Assembly (NCBI RefSeq): GCF_001512305.1
Contig: NZ_LNUT01000004.1
Span: 630,664-694,663 of the forward strand
Length of the DNA: 64,000 nucleotides
Reading direction: 5' to 3'
Source: Arthrobacter sp. EPSL27
GTDB lineage: Bacteria > Actinomycetota > Actinomycetes > Actinomycetales > Micrococcaceae
A program made the position numbers and the translations under genes. Positions 35,873-44,525 of this stretch are shown piece by piece (the stretch's first letter is position 1; each line of letters begins with the position of its first letter). The notes under the pieces were generated by a model. It worked only from the letters and a program-made list of their open reading frames with translations. It made no database searches and was not told where the DNA came from.

Positions 35873-36571
35873 ATGCGGAGTCCCCAAGCCCTGATCGACG
35901 CCGTCGAGCGGGCGGGTGAACCGCCAGCCGGGGCCGGGGAGCGGTTCGTCGGGTACGGCGTGACTGGCGTTCCGTTCAGCTCCGGCTACGTTCTGGCTCT
36001 GCGGCGGTTCGCCTCGTCGTCGATCGGGCCGGGGTACACCTCAGTCTGGATCCGTAACCCCGCCGGCGCGTGGTCAATGCACGGCACTGCGGCCCCCGGG
36101 CTCTCCTGCCCCCGGTATTTCGGCACCGCACTGGAGTCGGCATCGGTGTCCGGCATTTCCATCGCGTGGAGCGGGGGCCACAATTTAACGGTCGACGTCG
36201 ACGGCGGGGCTGTTCTGCACTGGGAGCTCACGCTGCGTCCCACGAAAGTCACCCGGCTCATGTCGGCGGTGTCCGGCGCGGCACCGGAGCGGCTCTGGCG
36301 GAACCGCCATTTCCTGAGTGCCATGGGTGCCGTCGCCGGCCCGTTCCTGGGGGCCGGACACATTGGGCTGACGGGCCGGGTCCCCAACGGCCAGATTTTC
36401 GCCGTCCACCCCCGGTGGATGTGGATCGTCGATGGCAGCCGGGCCGTGCTGGGAGGACAAGATCTGGGAAAGCCGTCAGCCCTGCCGGTCCAGGAAAAGC
36501 TGGGCGATTTCTGGATCCCCCAGCGGGGCATCCTGATGGCCGGAACGGTGGCGTTCGAACCGGGGAAATGA
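35873..36571 (+). CDS. Hypothetical protein, 232 aa
   Basis: ATG 35873 has GAAGGA about 7 bases upstream and lies 16 bp after lpdA, so the two are probably cotranscribed. The predicted protein is soluble, beta-rich, with many aromatic and glycine residues (GPGYTSVWIRNPAGAWSMHG, GQIFAVHPRWMWIVDG). No signal peptide, membrane segment or known catalytic motif is visible and no family is recognised. The pattern of short strands suggests a barrel-like ligand-binding fold, but that is speculative. Confidence 0.7.
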   Translation: MRSPQALIDAVERAGEPPAGAGERFVGYGVTGVPFSSGYVLALRRFASSSIGPGYTSVWIRNPAGAWSMHGTAAPGLSCPRYFGTALESASVSGISIAWSGGHNLTVDVDGGAVLHWELTLRPTKVTRLMSAVSGAAPERLWRNRHFLSAMGAVAGPFLGAGHIGLTGRVPNGQIFAVHPRWMWIVDGSRAVLGGQDLGKPSALPVQEKLGDFWIPQRGILMAGTVAFEPGK

Positions 36572-36667
36572 GCCGCATCGCACCGGGATTCCTTCAGCTG
36601 GCATTGGGGGTGCCCACCGGGCCCTTCGGCCGTAGAGCGCCTCAGACAGCGGGGAACACACTGGAAT

Positions 36668-37213
36668 ATGGCCAACATCTACATTGCGTACGGCACCGTC
36701 GAAGGGCAGACGGCCCAGATCGCGGAATACATCGCGGAACTGATCCGCGCGCACGGGCACATGGCCGAGGCCGCGGATATCAAGCGGTCCGGGGATGCCC
36801 TTCCGGACGGCTACGACGCCGTGATCGTTGCGGCGTCCGTGCATATGGGCAAGCACGAGGGGCACGTCACGGACTTCGTGAAGAAGAACCGTGCCGAGCT
36901 TGAGCGGCTGCCGTCCGCGCTGGTCTCGGTGAGCCTGGCCGCGCACGGGGACGCCGAGAGCGCCGAGGGCTACGTGGAGAAGTTCGAGGCGGAAACGGGG
37001 TGGCGGCCGGCCCATGTGGGGTTGTTCGCCGGCGCCCTGCTGTACACCCACTACGGCTTCATCAAAAAGCACGTCATGAAGAAGATCGCCAGCGACAAAG
37101 GCTCCCTCGACACTGACACCACCCGGGACTACGTCTACACCGAATGGGACGGCGTCCAGCGGTTCACTGAGGAATTCCTGGTGCGCCTTGCCGCTCGGCG
37201 GGGCAGCGCGTAG
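36668..37213 (+). CDS. Flavodoxin-domain protein, HemG-like
   Basis: A 181-aa flavodoxin-like protein of the HemG (menaquinone-dependent protoporphyrinogen dehydrogenase) group. The FMN phosphate loop is YGTVEGQTAQIAE at the N-terminus; AASVHMGKHEGHVTDFVKKN follows as in HemG-type proteins, and GLFAGALLYTHYGFIKK is near the third FMN loop. Actinobacteria usually use HemY-type oxidases, so the exact substrate is open; some family members are general flavin oxidoreductases. The RBS is weak. Confidence 0.82.
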   Translation: MANIYIAYGTVEGQTAQIAEYIAELIRAHGHMAEAADIKRSGDALPDGYDAVIVAASVHMGKHEGHVTDFVKKNRAELERLPSALVSVSLAAHGDAESAEGYVEKFEAETGWRPAHVGLFAGALLYTHYGFIKKHVMKKIASDKGSLDTDTTRDYVYTEWDGVQRFTEEFLVRLAARRGSA

Positions 37214-37216
37214 GGC

Positions 37217-37906
37217 TCAGGAGTACGCGTACGGCGGGACAGTGTCGCCGGGTGCGAGAGGGGTGAACCAGTGCTCGAAGCCGAGCCCGCCGTCGTCGCC
37301 GCCGGGACCGGGAGTGTCCGAGAACAGCGTTCCACTGTCGGCGTCCTCCAGCAGGAGTTCCTCGACCTGTGTCCGCCAGCCGTCCGGGAGGTCCAGTTCG
37401 TAGATGTCCTCGGTGATCTCCGCCTGGTCGAGCAGGCAGCGGACGGCAAGTTCGGCGGCCAGGCTGCCGGGAGCGGTCCAGCCCCGGACCAGGGACGCCG
37501 TGACGTCGGCTGCCACCACAATGAACTTCTGGGTGAATTTGGCGTCGTATCCGGCCGCGAACTGCGGCGGCAGCGAGGACAGCACCGAGGTCCCGGCGAC
37601 ATCGGACGCGGTGACCTCGTCCAGTCCGTTCAGCGTGCCCAGGTCACGGAAGAGCTGGTCCAGGAGGATGCTAGAGGAGTTCCACAGGAGGCCGGCCAGG
37701 AGCCGGGCCTGGGTGACGGCCTTCCGGCGTTCCTCCGGCGGAACGGCGGACATCTCGGCCAGGTCTTCGGGCTCGAACTGGAGCCGCTGCTCCGGGGTCA
37801 TGTCATCCGGGTGCGGGTCGAGACCCAGGAGTTCGAGGCTCAACCCGGTCAGCTTGTCGGCGTCGGCCAGCAGTTCTTCGGTGATGTCGTCGTCGTCGGC
37901 GCTCAT
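37217..37906 (-). CDS. Hypothetical protein, 229 aa, acidic
   Basis: Begins at ATG 37906 (MSADDDDITEELL); an in-frame start 21 bp upstream is less likely. A TAGCAT hexamer 7 bases before the ATG would give a leaderless mRNA. The protein is acidic, mainly helical in the middle (RRKAVTQARLLAGLLWNSSSI) and ends in a proline/glycine-rich tail. No domain is recognised. It converges on the flavodoxin gene with only 3 bp between the stops. Confidence 0.7.
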   Translation of the reverse strand: MSADDDDITEELLADADKLTGLSLELLGLDPHPDDMTPEQRLQFEPEDLAEMSAVPPEERRKAVTQARLLAGLLWNSSSILLDQLFRDLGTLNGLDEVTASDVAGTSVLSSLPPQFAAGYDAKFTQKFIVVAADVTASLVRGWTAPGSLAAELAVRCLLDQAEITEDIYELDLPDGWRTQVEELLLEDADSGTLFSDTPGPGGDDGGLGFEHWFTPLAPGDTVPPYAYS

Positions 37907-37973
37907 GGGCCCGATGCTACCCGCCATCGGCGCCGGGCCCGATTCCTGTGACGCACAGATGTCCGCCTGTCCT

Positions 37974-38606
37974 TTACGCCGCAGCCGCCCGCTGGTGCCC
38001 CGGGGTGGTGCTTCCGCCTGCCATCCGGGCGGAGACCAGGTAACTGATGCCGGCGATCAGCGGAACCACGCTCGCCGCGGCGAGGGATGCGACCGGTCCC
38101 GACCTGCCGATGACAGTGATCAGCAGCGGCAGCGCGCCCAGGGCTACCAGCAGCCACCCGGCCAGGGCAGCCCGCTTCAGGCCCAGGACGGCAGCCGGGA
38201 ACGACAGCGCAATCACACTGACGGCGATGACGGGCCCGTTGTCACTGATGAAGCTGCGCAGGGCCGCGGGATCGAACGCGAGCCAGATGCAGGCGGCGAT
38301 AAAGGCAGAGGAGAGGGCCAGCAGCAGGGGAGCGGTGGCGGCCGGCCAGAACCAGGCCGCGGCGGCGAGGATCAGCATCGGCAGCACCCATGCGAGGGTA
38401 ATCAGCAGCCCGTTGGTTCCGCCGGGATCCTGGAGCGCGTAGCCGGCGATAAAGATGCCCGCGAGGACCGTGAACACACCCATGACGGACGCGCCGGTGC
38501 GCTGCAGCGCGGCGGCCCGGTGCCGTGGATCCTTCTCCCGGGTCAGAAACACGACGACGGCGACCACCAGGATCGCGCTGACGGCAAGGATGACCGGAAT
38601 GTTCAT
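37974..38606 (-). CDS. Polytopic membrane protein, unknown
   Basis: ATG 38606 has AGGAGG about 8 bases upstream. The 210-aa product has about six hydrophobic helices with short loops, the first starting at residue 3 (IPVILAVSAILVVAVVVFL). No transporter or enzyme motif is visible. It is 67 bp upstream of the acidic hypothetical gene in the same direction. Confidence 0.7.
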   Translation of the reverse strand: MNIPVILAVSAILVVAVVVFLTREKDPRHRAAALQRTGASVMGVFTVLAGIFIAGYALQDPGGTNGLLITLAWVLPMLILAAAAWFWPAATAPLLLALSSAFIAACIWLAFDPAALRSFISDNGPVIAVSVIALSFPAAVLGLKRAALAGWLLVALGALPLLITVIGRSGPVASLAAASVVPLIAGISYLVSARMAGGSTTPGHQRAAAA

Positions 38607-38697
38607 GGGGTGCCTCCTGCGGACGAATGGAGCCTCAGCCCATTGCACCCCCGGCCGGCGGCCGTGCCAAGGGGAGAAAGGCCCGCTTCATGCGGCC

Positions 38698-38761
38698 CGC
38701 CGGAGGCAGGGGCCCGGGGCCGGATGCACCGGAATCCGGCCCCAGGCCTCTACCTCCGGCG
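38698..38761. other. Long imperfect hairpin
   Basis: Outer arms CGCCGGAGG (38698-38706) and CCTCCGGCG (38753-38761), a short middle GGCC/GGCC pairing, and inner arms GGGGCCGGAT (38716-38725) and ATCCGGCCCC (38734-38743). It ends 24 bp before the next ATG. No T-run; possibly a 5'-UTR element or a terminator between divergent genes. Confidence 0.65.
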
Positions 38762-38785
38762 TGTCGGATGTGAAATAGTGTCGCC

Positions 38786-39172
38786 ATGTGGATCGTCGTG
38801 CTATTGGCCATCGCGCTGGTGGTCCTGTTATGGAAATTCATCCTGGTTGCCTTCGTCCTTTGGGTCGGTGTGCGCGTGATGCGGGCCCTCCTGACAACGA
38901 CGGCGGCACATGCGGCGCCGGACCGCCGTCGTGCATCCAGGCCCGTCCCGTCCCGGCCCGTGTCCAGATCCGTCCAGGTACGGCCCGCTCCCCAGCCCGT
39001 CCGGGCACGGCCGGCGCCTGCCCGTGATCTCCCCGCGCCCGACTACCTGCCGCGGTGGACTCCCGGCCGCAGGCTGGACGCCGGCCGCGAGCATGCGCAG
39101 TGGCAGAAGGAGTTCGACCTCGCGGCGTACTTCAGTGACACCCCCATACGCCGCGGGACTGCCAGGGAATAA
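38786..39172 (+). CDS. Small membrane-anchored hypothetical protein, 128 aa
   Basis: One N-terminal transmembrane stretch (MWIVVLLAIALVVLLWKFIL continuing to about residue 30), then a basic proline/arginine-rich linker (RPVPSRPVSRS, RPAPQPVRARPAP) and a short soluble end with PDYLPRWTPGRRLDAGREHA. The product could be anchored with its tail in the cytoplasm. No family is recognised and the RBS is weak. It converges on gadB. Confidence 0.6.
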   Translation: MWIVVLLAIALVVLLWKFILVAFVLWVGVRVMRALLTTTAAHAAPDRRRASRPVPSRPVSRSVQVRPAPQPVRARPAPARDLPAPDYLPRWTPGRRLDAGREHAQWQKEFDLAAYFSDTPIRRGTARE

Positions 39173-39213
39173 CACGGCCGTCCAGGTGTCCGGCTGAGTG
39201 CCGCTGCACCGGG

Positions 39214-40593
39214 TCAATGGCCCGGTCCGGTGATGATCTTCTTGCGTTCGGACTCGTGCGCGCCGCCCTTCTTCGCCAGCGTGGTGCACGCCTCTTCGAT
39301 GTCCCGGGCGAGCGTGTCGACGTGCTCGCGGCTCATCGTCTGCTTGACCAGGGCCCGCATGATGGTCACATCCTGGGCATTCGGGGGCAGGGTGTAGGCC
39401 GGCACCATCCAGCCGCGCTCAGCCGAGAGCTGCCAGGCGATATCGAACTCGTCGTAGCCGACGTCGGCGGCAAGCCGGAACGCGACCAGGGGAAGTTGTT
39501 CCTCGTCGGCGCCGATAATCTCGAACCGGCCCATGGCGTCCAGCTTCTCCGCCAGGACGCGGGCGTTGGTCTGCATGTTTTTCATGATGTAGGCGTAACC
39601 GGCCCGGCCGTAGCGCACGAAGTTGTAGTACTGGGCGAGCACCATCGACGAGCCGGTAGAGAAGTTCAGGGTAAAGGTCGAGTCGGTCTTGCCGAGGTAG
39701 TTCTCCTCAAAGACCAGGTCCTTGGCCAGATCGGCCTTCTCCCGGAAGATCAGCCAGCCGATGCCGGGGTAGACCAGGCCGAACTTGTGCCCGGAGACGT
39801 TGATCGAGCGGACCTGCTCAAGCCGGAAGTCCCACTTCGAGTCCGGGTAGAGGAAGGGCCACACAAACCCCCCGCTGGCCCCGTCCACATGCAACGGCAC
39901 ATCAAGGCCCTGCTCCCGCTTGATCCGCAGCAGCAGGTCGTTGATGCCCACGATGTCGTCCTTGTGCCCGGTGAACGTCGTCCCCAGCACGGCGGCGACT
40001 CCGATGGTGTTCTCGTCGACCTGGGGCTGCACGTCGTCCGGGCCGATCGTGTACTTTCCCGGCTGCAGGGGCACGATCCGCGGCTCGACGTCGAAGTAGC
40101 GACAGAACTTCTCCCACACAACGTGCACGTCTCCGCCGAACACCAGGTTAGGGCTCGACGTCGACGCTCCCGCCGCCTCCCGGCGCTTCCGCCAGTTCCA
40201 CTTCAGGGACAGGCCGCCGAGCATGATTGCCTCGGATGATCCCTGGGTCCGGGCTCCCGTCGTCTCGCCGGGCGCGTGGAAGAGGTCAGCGAGCATCCGG
40301 ATGCAGCGCTGCTCGATCTCCGCCGTGCGGGGATACTCGGCATGGTCGATGAAATTGCGGTGCAGGTTGGCGGCGATAATCTGTTGGGCCTGCGGCTCCA
40401 TCCACGTCGTGACGAAGGTCGCCAGGTTCCGGGCCGGATCCCCCTCCAGCGCCAGGTCCTCCGCCACCAGACGCAAAGCGTCCTGGGCAGGAATGCCGGT
40501 CTCCGGGAACTCCCGGCTCGGAACCTCCTGGGTCACGAATCGGTTGCCGAACAGCGCCACGTCGGCATCCGCCGGCTGGAAATTTGCTGACAT
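39214..40593 (-). CDS. gadB: Glutamate decarboxylase
   Basis: PLP-dependent decarboxylase of 459 aa that converts glutamate to GABA and consumes a cytoplasmic proton, a classic acid-resistance reaction. ATG 40593 has AGGAG 5 bases upstream and is better than the GTG three bases earlier. The PLP lysine is in SINVSGHKFGLVYPG (K270), with HVDGASGGF upstream. It is the last gene of a leftward unit with the YrhK-like and ClC genes. No glutamate/GABA antiporter (GadC) is nearby. Confidence 0.95.
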   Translation of the reverse strand: MSANFQPADADVALFGNRFVTQEVPSREFPETGIPAQDALRLVAEDLALEGDPARNLATFVTTWMEPQAQQIIAANLHRNFIDHAEYPRTAEIEQRCIRMLADLFHAPGETTGARTQGSSEAIMLGGLSLKWNWRKRREAAGASTSSPNLVFGGDVHVVWEKFCRYFDVEPRIVPLQPGKYTIGPDDVQPQVDENTIGVAAVLGTTFTGHKDDIVGINDLLLRIKREQGLDVPLHVDGASGGFVWPFLYPDSKWDFRLEQVRSINVSGHKFGLVYPGIGWLIFREKADLAKDLVFEENYLGKTDSTFTLNFSTGSSMVLAQYYNFVRYGRAGYAYIMKNMQTNARVLAEKLDAMGRFEIIGADEEQLPLVAFRLAADVGYDEFDIAWQLSAERGWMVPAYTLPPNAQDVTIMRALVKQTMSREHVDTLARDIEEACTTLAKKGGAHESERKKIITGPGH

Positions 40594-40624
40594 CACTTCT
40601 CCTTCAGAGAGGGTCGAACAGGAA

Positions 40625-41314
40625 TTACTGACGGGCGCCCCGGTCTGCGGGGACCGGGGTTTCGGTGGATTCCGGGCGCAGCATCAGAATCGCGCCGGTG
40701 AGGAAGCACAGTGCTCCCACGAGGGTGCCGAGATTGGACAGCTCGGCGTTTAAGAGGTCGCCGCTCGACGGTATGACGAAGGCCGCGACGGCCGAGATGC
40801 CGAACGCCACCGAGCCGGCCACGTTGATCACCCCGATCTTCCACACCCGGGGCCGGGGTTGCCCGGCAACGGCGCTGCGGCCCGCAATCTGTAGCGCCAC
40901 ACCGCTGGAGACGAGGAAGGCGATGGAGCCTAGAGCGTCGGGCCTCCACACCCGCTGCTCGGTCAGCGCCACGCTGAGATTGGTCAGCAGCGCATTGGCC
41001 GTACTCCAGTTGAACCACAGCGTGCCGGCAAGTTGGATCGCGCCAGCTAGCCAGACTGGTTTCCGCGGGGCCCATGACCACACTGACCGGCGTCGTGTGG
41101 CACCCACGGCCGGGAGCGCGTCAACGGCTTCGCGGTACTGCAGGAATGCCGCGCAGGTGAAGAACAGCGAACCGACGAAGAAGGTGGCTCCACACCAGTG
41201 CAATCCCACGGCCTCGGCGTAAAACGGCACCGCGCCCAGGGCGAACAGGCTTGAGCCAATGATGAACAACCAGGCGATCCACCGGTCCCGTCGGGTCAGA
41301 CGGCCCGTGCTCAC
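40625..41314 (-). CDS. YrhK-domain membrane protein
   Basis: A membrane protein of 229 aa; two similar blocks around WIAWLFIIGSSLFALGAV and WLAGAIQLAGTLWFNWSTA match the YrhK-like pattern of paired helices. GTG 41314 overlaps the end of the ClC gene by 4 bp, so the genes are coupled; gadB starts 31 bp downstream. A much longer frame runs upstream but is only the antisense-free shadow of the ClC gene in another phase. Function unknown; operon context suggests a role in acid or chloride stress. Confidence 0.75.
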   Translation of the reverse strand: MSTGRLTRRDRWIAWLFIIGSSLFALGAVPFYAEAVGLHWCGATFFVGSLFFTCAAFLQYREAVDALPAVGATRRRSVWSWAPRKPVWLAGAIQLAGTLWFNWSTANALLTNLSVALTEQRVWRPDALGSIAFLVSSGVALQIAGRSAVAGQPRPRVWKIGVINVAGSVAFGISAVAAFVIPSSGDLLNAELSNLGTLVGALCFLTGAILMLRPESTETPVPADRGARQ

Positions 41315-42681
41315 GTGGCCCTCCGGGGAGGCTGGTGTTGGACCGTGCCGGCGTCGTCGGACGCCACGGCCGCCCCCGGACCCGGGACCGGCAGCGCATT
41401 GGTGATCACGAAGGCCACGGCCACCGCCACCACCACCTGGGGCGTGACGGCCACACCGTCCACTCCCAGCAGGAGCGTGGCCAGCAGCGTCGACGTCAAC
41501 GGCAGCCGCAGCATGGCCGCACACATGGCCCCCATGCCCATCCCGATTCCGGCCGCGAGATCCATGCCGGGCAACCCGCTGGCTGCGATGCCGAGCGCCG
41601 CGCCGATGAACATCGACGGGAACACCGGCCCGCCTCGGAATGCGCTCAGCGAGAGGCTGTAGACCACGGTCTTGCAGAAAATCAGCACGACCAGCACGGC
41701 AAGCGGGTAGCCTGCGGCGTGCTCCACCAGTTCCGGAAGTGCGTCCTGCCCGGAGAACAGCACCTGCGTGAAGCTGTGGCCGGTGATCAGCTGGTATGCC
41801 ATTGCGGTCAGGCCGATCAGCAAACCGAGCGCGGAGGTCACCAGCAGGCGGTTCAGATGCACCACCGGACGAAGCGACAGCGCGGCCCGGCGGATCACCC
41901 AGCCCAGGAGCGCGCCGACCGCACCCATGACCACCGCCCAGCCGAGCGAGGCCACGGTGGGCGGCTCCGCCGGCGGCACCACCGGCAGTGCCAGCGAGAA
42001 GCTGCCCAGCCCGGTCCAGCTGTCCAGGCCGACGAACACCAGCGCCCCGACGCCGGATGCCAGCAGTCCGGGCAGGGCCACCAGGCTCATCGTCCTGCCG
42101 GCGATCCCGGCGGCTTCCATGATCAGGAATGCGCCGAGCACGGGCGACCCCAGCAGGGTGCTGATCGCTGCGAAGCTGCCGGCCGACGCCATGACGGTCA
42201 GCGCCATGGGCGGAGCGTCCTTCTTCACCAGGTGCACCGCCAGCGCCCCGAGGCCGCCGCCGATCGCGATCAGCGGACCCTCCGGCCCCAGCACCGCACC
42301 CAGGCTGAGCGTGGCCAGCGCGGCGAGAACAATGCCGGGGAGTTCCCGGCCGCGGGGCGGCCCGCCGCCGGCGGCGAACCCGAAAGCAGGGGAGTGGCCC
42401 CCGGTGCCCGGCAGGTACCGGATGGTCAGCGCCGTCAACAGCCCGCACAGGACCAGCCACGGTACCGGCCACCACGCGGGTGCCGGACCCCCAAAGACCT
42501 GCTCCGGCAGCCCGGCGAAGACGAACCGCTGCACCGCTGCAACCAGGGCGAGGAATCCGTACGCGAGGATCGAGACGGGAACGCCCAGGGCCGCCGCCAG
42601 CAGAAGAGCCGCGATATACGGCCTGGAACGCATCACAGCAACCGGGTCCATAGCGGGCTGCGGTGCGGCGGGCGCGCTCAT
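41311..42681 (-). CDS. ClC-family chloride channel/transporter
   Basis: A membrane protein of about 456 aa with the ClC fold. The gating glutamate is in GAVLGPEGPLIAIG (usual GREGP), followed by LLGSPVLGAFLIMEAAG and FRGGPVFPSMFIGAALG. In E. coli ClC antiporters an EE pair provides the proton glutamate; aligned by eye, the second position here is alanine (IMEAAG), so H+ coupling may differ. ATG 42681 is assumed; no clear RBS. First gene of the ClC-YrhK-gadB unit; in enteric acid resistance ClC proteins act as electrical shunts for decarboxylase systems. Confidence 0.88.
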   Translation of the reverse strand: MSAPAAPQPAMDPVAVMRSRPYIAALLLAAALGVPVSILAYGFLALVAAVQRFVFAGLPEQVFGGPAPAWWPVPWLVLCGLLTALTIRYLPGTGGHSPAFGFAAGGGPPRGRELPGIVLAALATLSLGAVLGPEGPLIAIGGGLGALAVHLVKKDAPPMALTVMASAGSFAAISTLLGSPVLGAFLIMEAAGIAGRTMSLVALPGLLASGVGALVFVGLDSWTGLGSFSLALPVVPPAEPPTVASLGWAVVMGAVGALLGWVIRRAALSLRPVVHLNRLLVTSALGLLIGLTAMAYQLITGHSFTQVLFSGQDALPELVEHAAGYPLAVLVVLIFCKTVVYSLSLSAFRGGPVFPSMFIGAALGIAASGLPGMDLAAGIGMGMGAMCAAMLRLPLTSTLLATLLLGVDGVAVTPQVVVAVAVAFVITNALPVPGPGAAVASDDAGTVQHQPPRRAT

Positions 42682-42968
42682 CACCGGCAACCCGGCAGGC
42701 CCGTGAGCATTCCGGTCACTTTTCCGTGGTCACAGTGGAGCATCCCGTCCCCTTCCGCTGGCCGTTGCTGGACGGCGGGAACCTTCGTGGGGTCTCGCCA
42801 GCCGGAGGGCTGGTCAATCACGTGATCCCCAAACTAACGGTCGACGGCGGGACAGGCATCACCCGATGCGGGTGAAAGGGAACCGGGGCGCCGCCCGGTC
42901 AACCCCGTTACCGGGTGGGGTTGCCGGGAGGCGGGAATTATTTCCGGGACTGTCAGCCCGCGCTGCCC
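42682..42968. other. Structured gap between nasB and the ClC gene
   Basis: A 287-bp leader/tail region. It holds hairpins CACCCG-ATG-CGGGTG (42860-42874), CCAGCC/GGCTGG (near 42800) and a strong stem at 42894-42928. On the plus strand some blocks recall a cobalamin riboswitch (GGGTGAAAGGGAACCGG near 42871; GTCAG...CTGCC at 42952-42966), but no gene lies downstream on that strand. Confidence 0.45.
42894..42928 (-). terminator. Hairpin downstream of the nas operon
   Basis: CCCGG-T-CAACCCC (42894-42906) pairs with GGGGTTG-CCGGG (42917-42928) around a 10-nt loop: 12 bp with one bulge. It is 41 bp past the nasB stop. No T-run follows, so termination is only a guess. Confidence 0.5.
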
Positions 42969-44525
42969 TCAGGCCACGGCCGCCTGAAAGTGGGCCTCGA
43001 TGAGTCCTTTGATGTCGTTGTGGCAGCCACCGCAGCCCGTCCCTGCGCGGGTGGTGCCCGAGACCTCGGCCACCGTGCCGCAGCCTGCGGACACCGCGGC
43101 GGCGATTGTGGTTCCGCTGACCCCGGCGCACCGGCACACGGTGCGCTCCGGGTCGGCAGCACCGGCCACGGACGCCTGGTCCGGGCCGTCGAGGCGCAAC
43201 AGCAGCGAGCGGTCCGCCGGAAGCTCGGCGCCGCGTTCGAAGAGCTGCACCAGCTCGGCCGCGGTGCGGGGCATGCCCACCACCACGAGGCCTTCCAGCA
43301 CACCGGCCCGGGTGGTCATCTTGACGTAGCGGCCGTGTTCCGGATCAGCCCATTGGGCAATCTGCAGCCGGGCACGGCCGTTCACGGCCCCGGCCGTCAG
43401 CGCCTCCTCGTCCCAGGGGTCGGCGCGGACTTCCCCCGCCACCGCCATGTTCATGCCGCGGGCCTTCAGCACAATGACGCCCGGAAGCTCCGGGGCCAGG
43501 GGAGGAAGCGAGCCGGCGCCGGGGGATCCGGCGGCCAGCAGCGTCAGGTATTCGGCGAGCCATTCGGCCTGCCGCCAGCCCGGGCCCACCAGCCCTGACG
43601 GGCCGCGCGCGGTGCGGCACTCGATGCAGTCCGGATCGGGACAGCGGACCTCGGCGCAGTCGCCGATCGCGAAGATGTGGGGCTCGTGGTGTGCCCGCAG
43701 TTTGTGGTCCACCAGGATCCCGGCTCCGGTGGAGAGCCCGCAGCCTTCAGCGAGCTCGGTCCGCGGCCGGACGCCGCAGGACAGCACCAGCAGGTCGCCG
43801 TCGATCGCGGAGCCGTCGTCGAGCAGCAGCGCCGAGAAGCCGCCGCCGGGGGCGTTGTGTTCGACGCCGGTGGACCGGGCGTTGCCGGCCACCCGCACGC
43901 CGCAGTTCCGCAGGGATGCGGCGAGCACGGCGCCGCCGCCCCGGTCGATGTTGCGGCCCAGCGGATGCGGGCCGTTGTGCACCACCGTCACGGTGGCGCC
44001 CTCCTCGGCCGCGGCCAGGGCCGTTTCCAGGCCCAGCACGCCGCCGCCGAGCACCACCACGCGCTTGCCCCCGGCCACGGCCGCCTGCAGCGCCGCAGCG
44101 TCGCGCAGGTCCCGGAGCGCCGTCACGCCGGCCGGTAGCACCGGGGCGGCCGGGTCCGGGTTGAGGCCCGTGAGGTTGGGGATTACCGGGCGCGATCCGG
44201 TGGCGAAGACCAGCCGGTCGTAGCCCGGGGACGTGCCGTCGCTGAGGACCACCTGCTGCCGGGCCCGGTCCACGCGGCGGACGCGGACGCCCAGCCGCAC
44301 GTCGACGCCGTCGGCAATCAGTGCGGCCGCGTCGGACAGCGCCAGGGCCGCTGCCGTGGTCCGGCCGACGCCGAGGTCCGCCACCAGCACCCGGTTGTAG
44401 GCGGCCTCGGCCTCCTCGCCGACCACGCTCAGGTGCGCGAGGCCGCTGCGGACCGCCGGCAGCAGCTCATCGACCAGCCGCGCGGCCACCGGACCGAAGC
44501 CCACAACAACAATGCGCTCAGTCAT
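42969..44525 (-). CDS. nasB: NasB-type electron-transfer subunit of assimilatory nitrate reductase
   Basis: A 518-aa flavoprotein with FAD motif (RIVVVGFGPVAARL), NAD(P) motif (RVVVLGGGVLGLETALAAAE), HIFAIGDCAEV and a C-terminal BFD-like [2Fe-2S] domain (VCRCAGVSG ... GTGCGGCHNDIKG). It passes electrons from NAD(P)H to NasA. It overlaps nasA by 4 bp and ends the narK-nasA-nasB operon. The domain order matches the first half of NirB without the sirohaem part, hence the NasB name rather than NirB. Confidence 0.88.
   Translation of the reverse strand: MTERIVVVGFGPVAARLVDELLPAVRSGLAHLSVVGEEAEAAYNRVLVADLGVGRTTAAALALSDAAALIADGVDVRLGVRVRRVDRARQQVVLSDGTSPGYDRLVFATGSRPVIPNLTGLNPDPAAPVLPAGVTALRDLRDAAALQAAVAGGKRVVVLGGGVLGLETALAAAEEGATVTVVHNGPHPLGRNIDRGGGAVLAASLRNCGVRVAGNARSTGVEHNAPGGGFSALLLDDGSAIDGDLLVLSCGVRPRTELAEGCGLSTGAGILVDHKLRAHHEPHIFAIGDCAEVRCPDPDCIECRTARGPSGLVGPGWRQAEWLAEYLTLLAAGSPGAGSLPPLAPELPGVIVLKARGMNMAVAGEVRADPWDEEALTAGAVNGRARLQIAQWADPEHGRYVKMTTRAGVLEGLVVVGMPRTAAELVQLFERGAELPADRSLLLRLDGPDQASVAGAADPERTVCRCAGVSGTTIAAAVSAGCGTVAEVSGTTRAGTGCGGCHNDIKGLIEAHFQAAVA

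Noticed and set aside
40625..42475. A 616-aa protein covering the YrhK and ClC region
   Set aside because: Upstream of position 41314 the frame overlaps the ClC gene in another phase and is compositionally biased; the GTG at 41314 with 4-bp overlap is the natural start.
42682..42968. Fluoride riboswitch ahead of the ClC gene
   Set aside because: The minus-strand leader has a GGTGATG block but lacks the rest of the crcB-motif consensus; ClC of the fluoride type was not recognised either.
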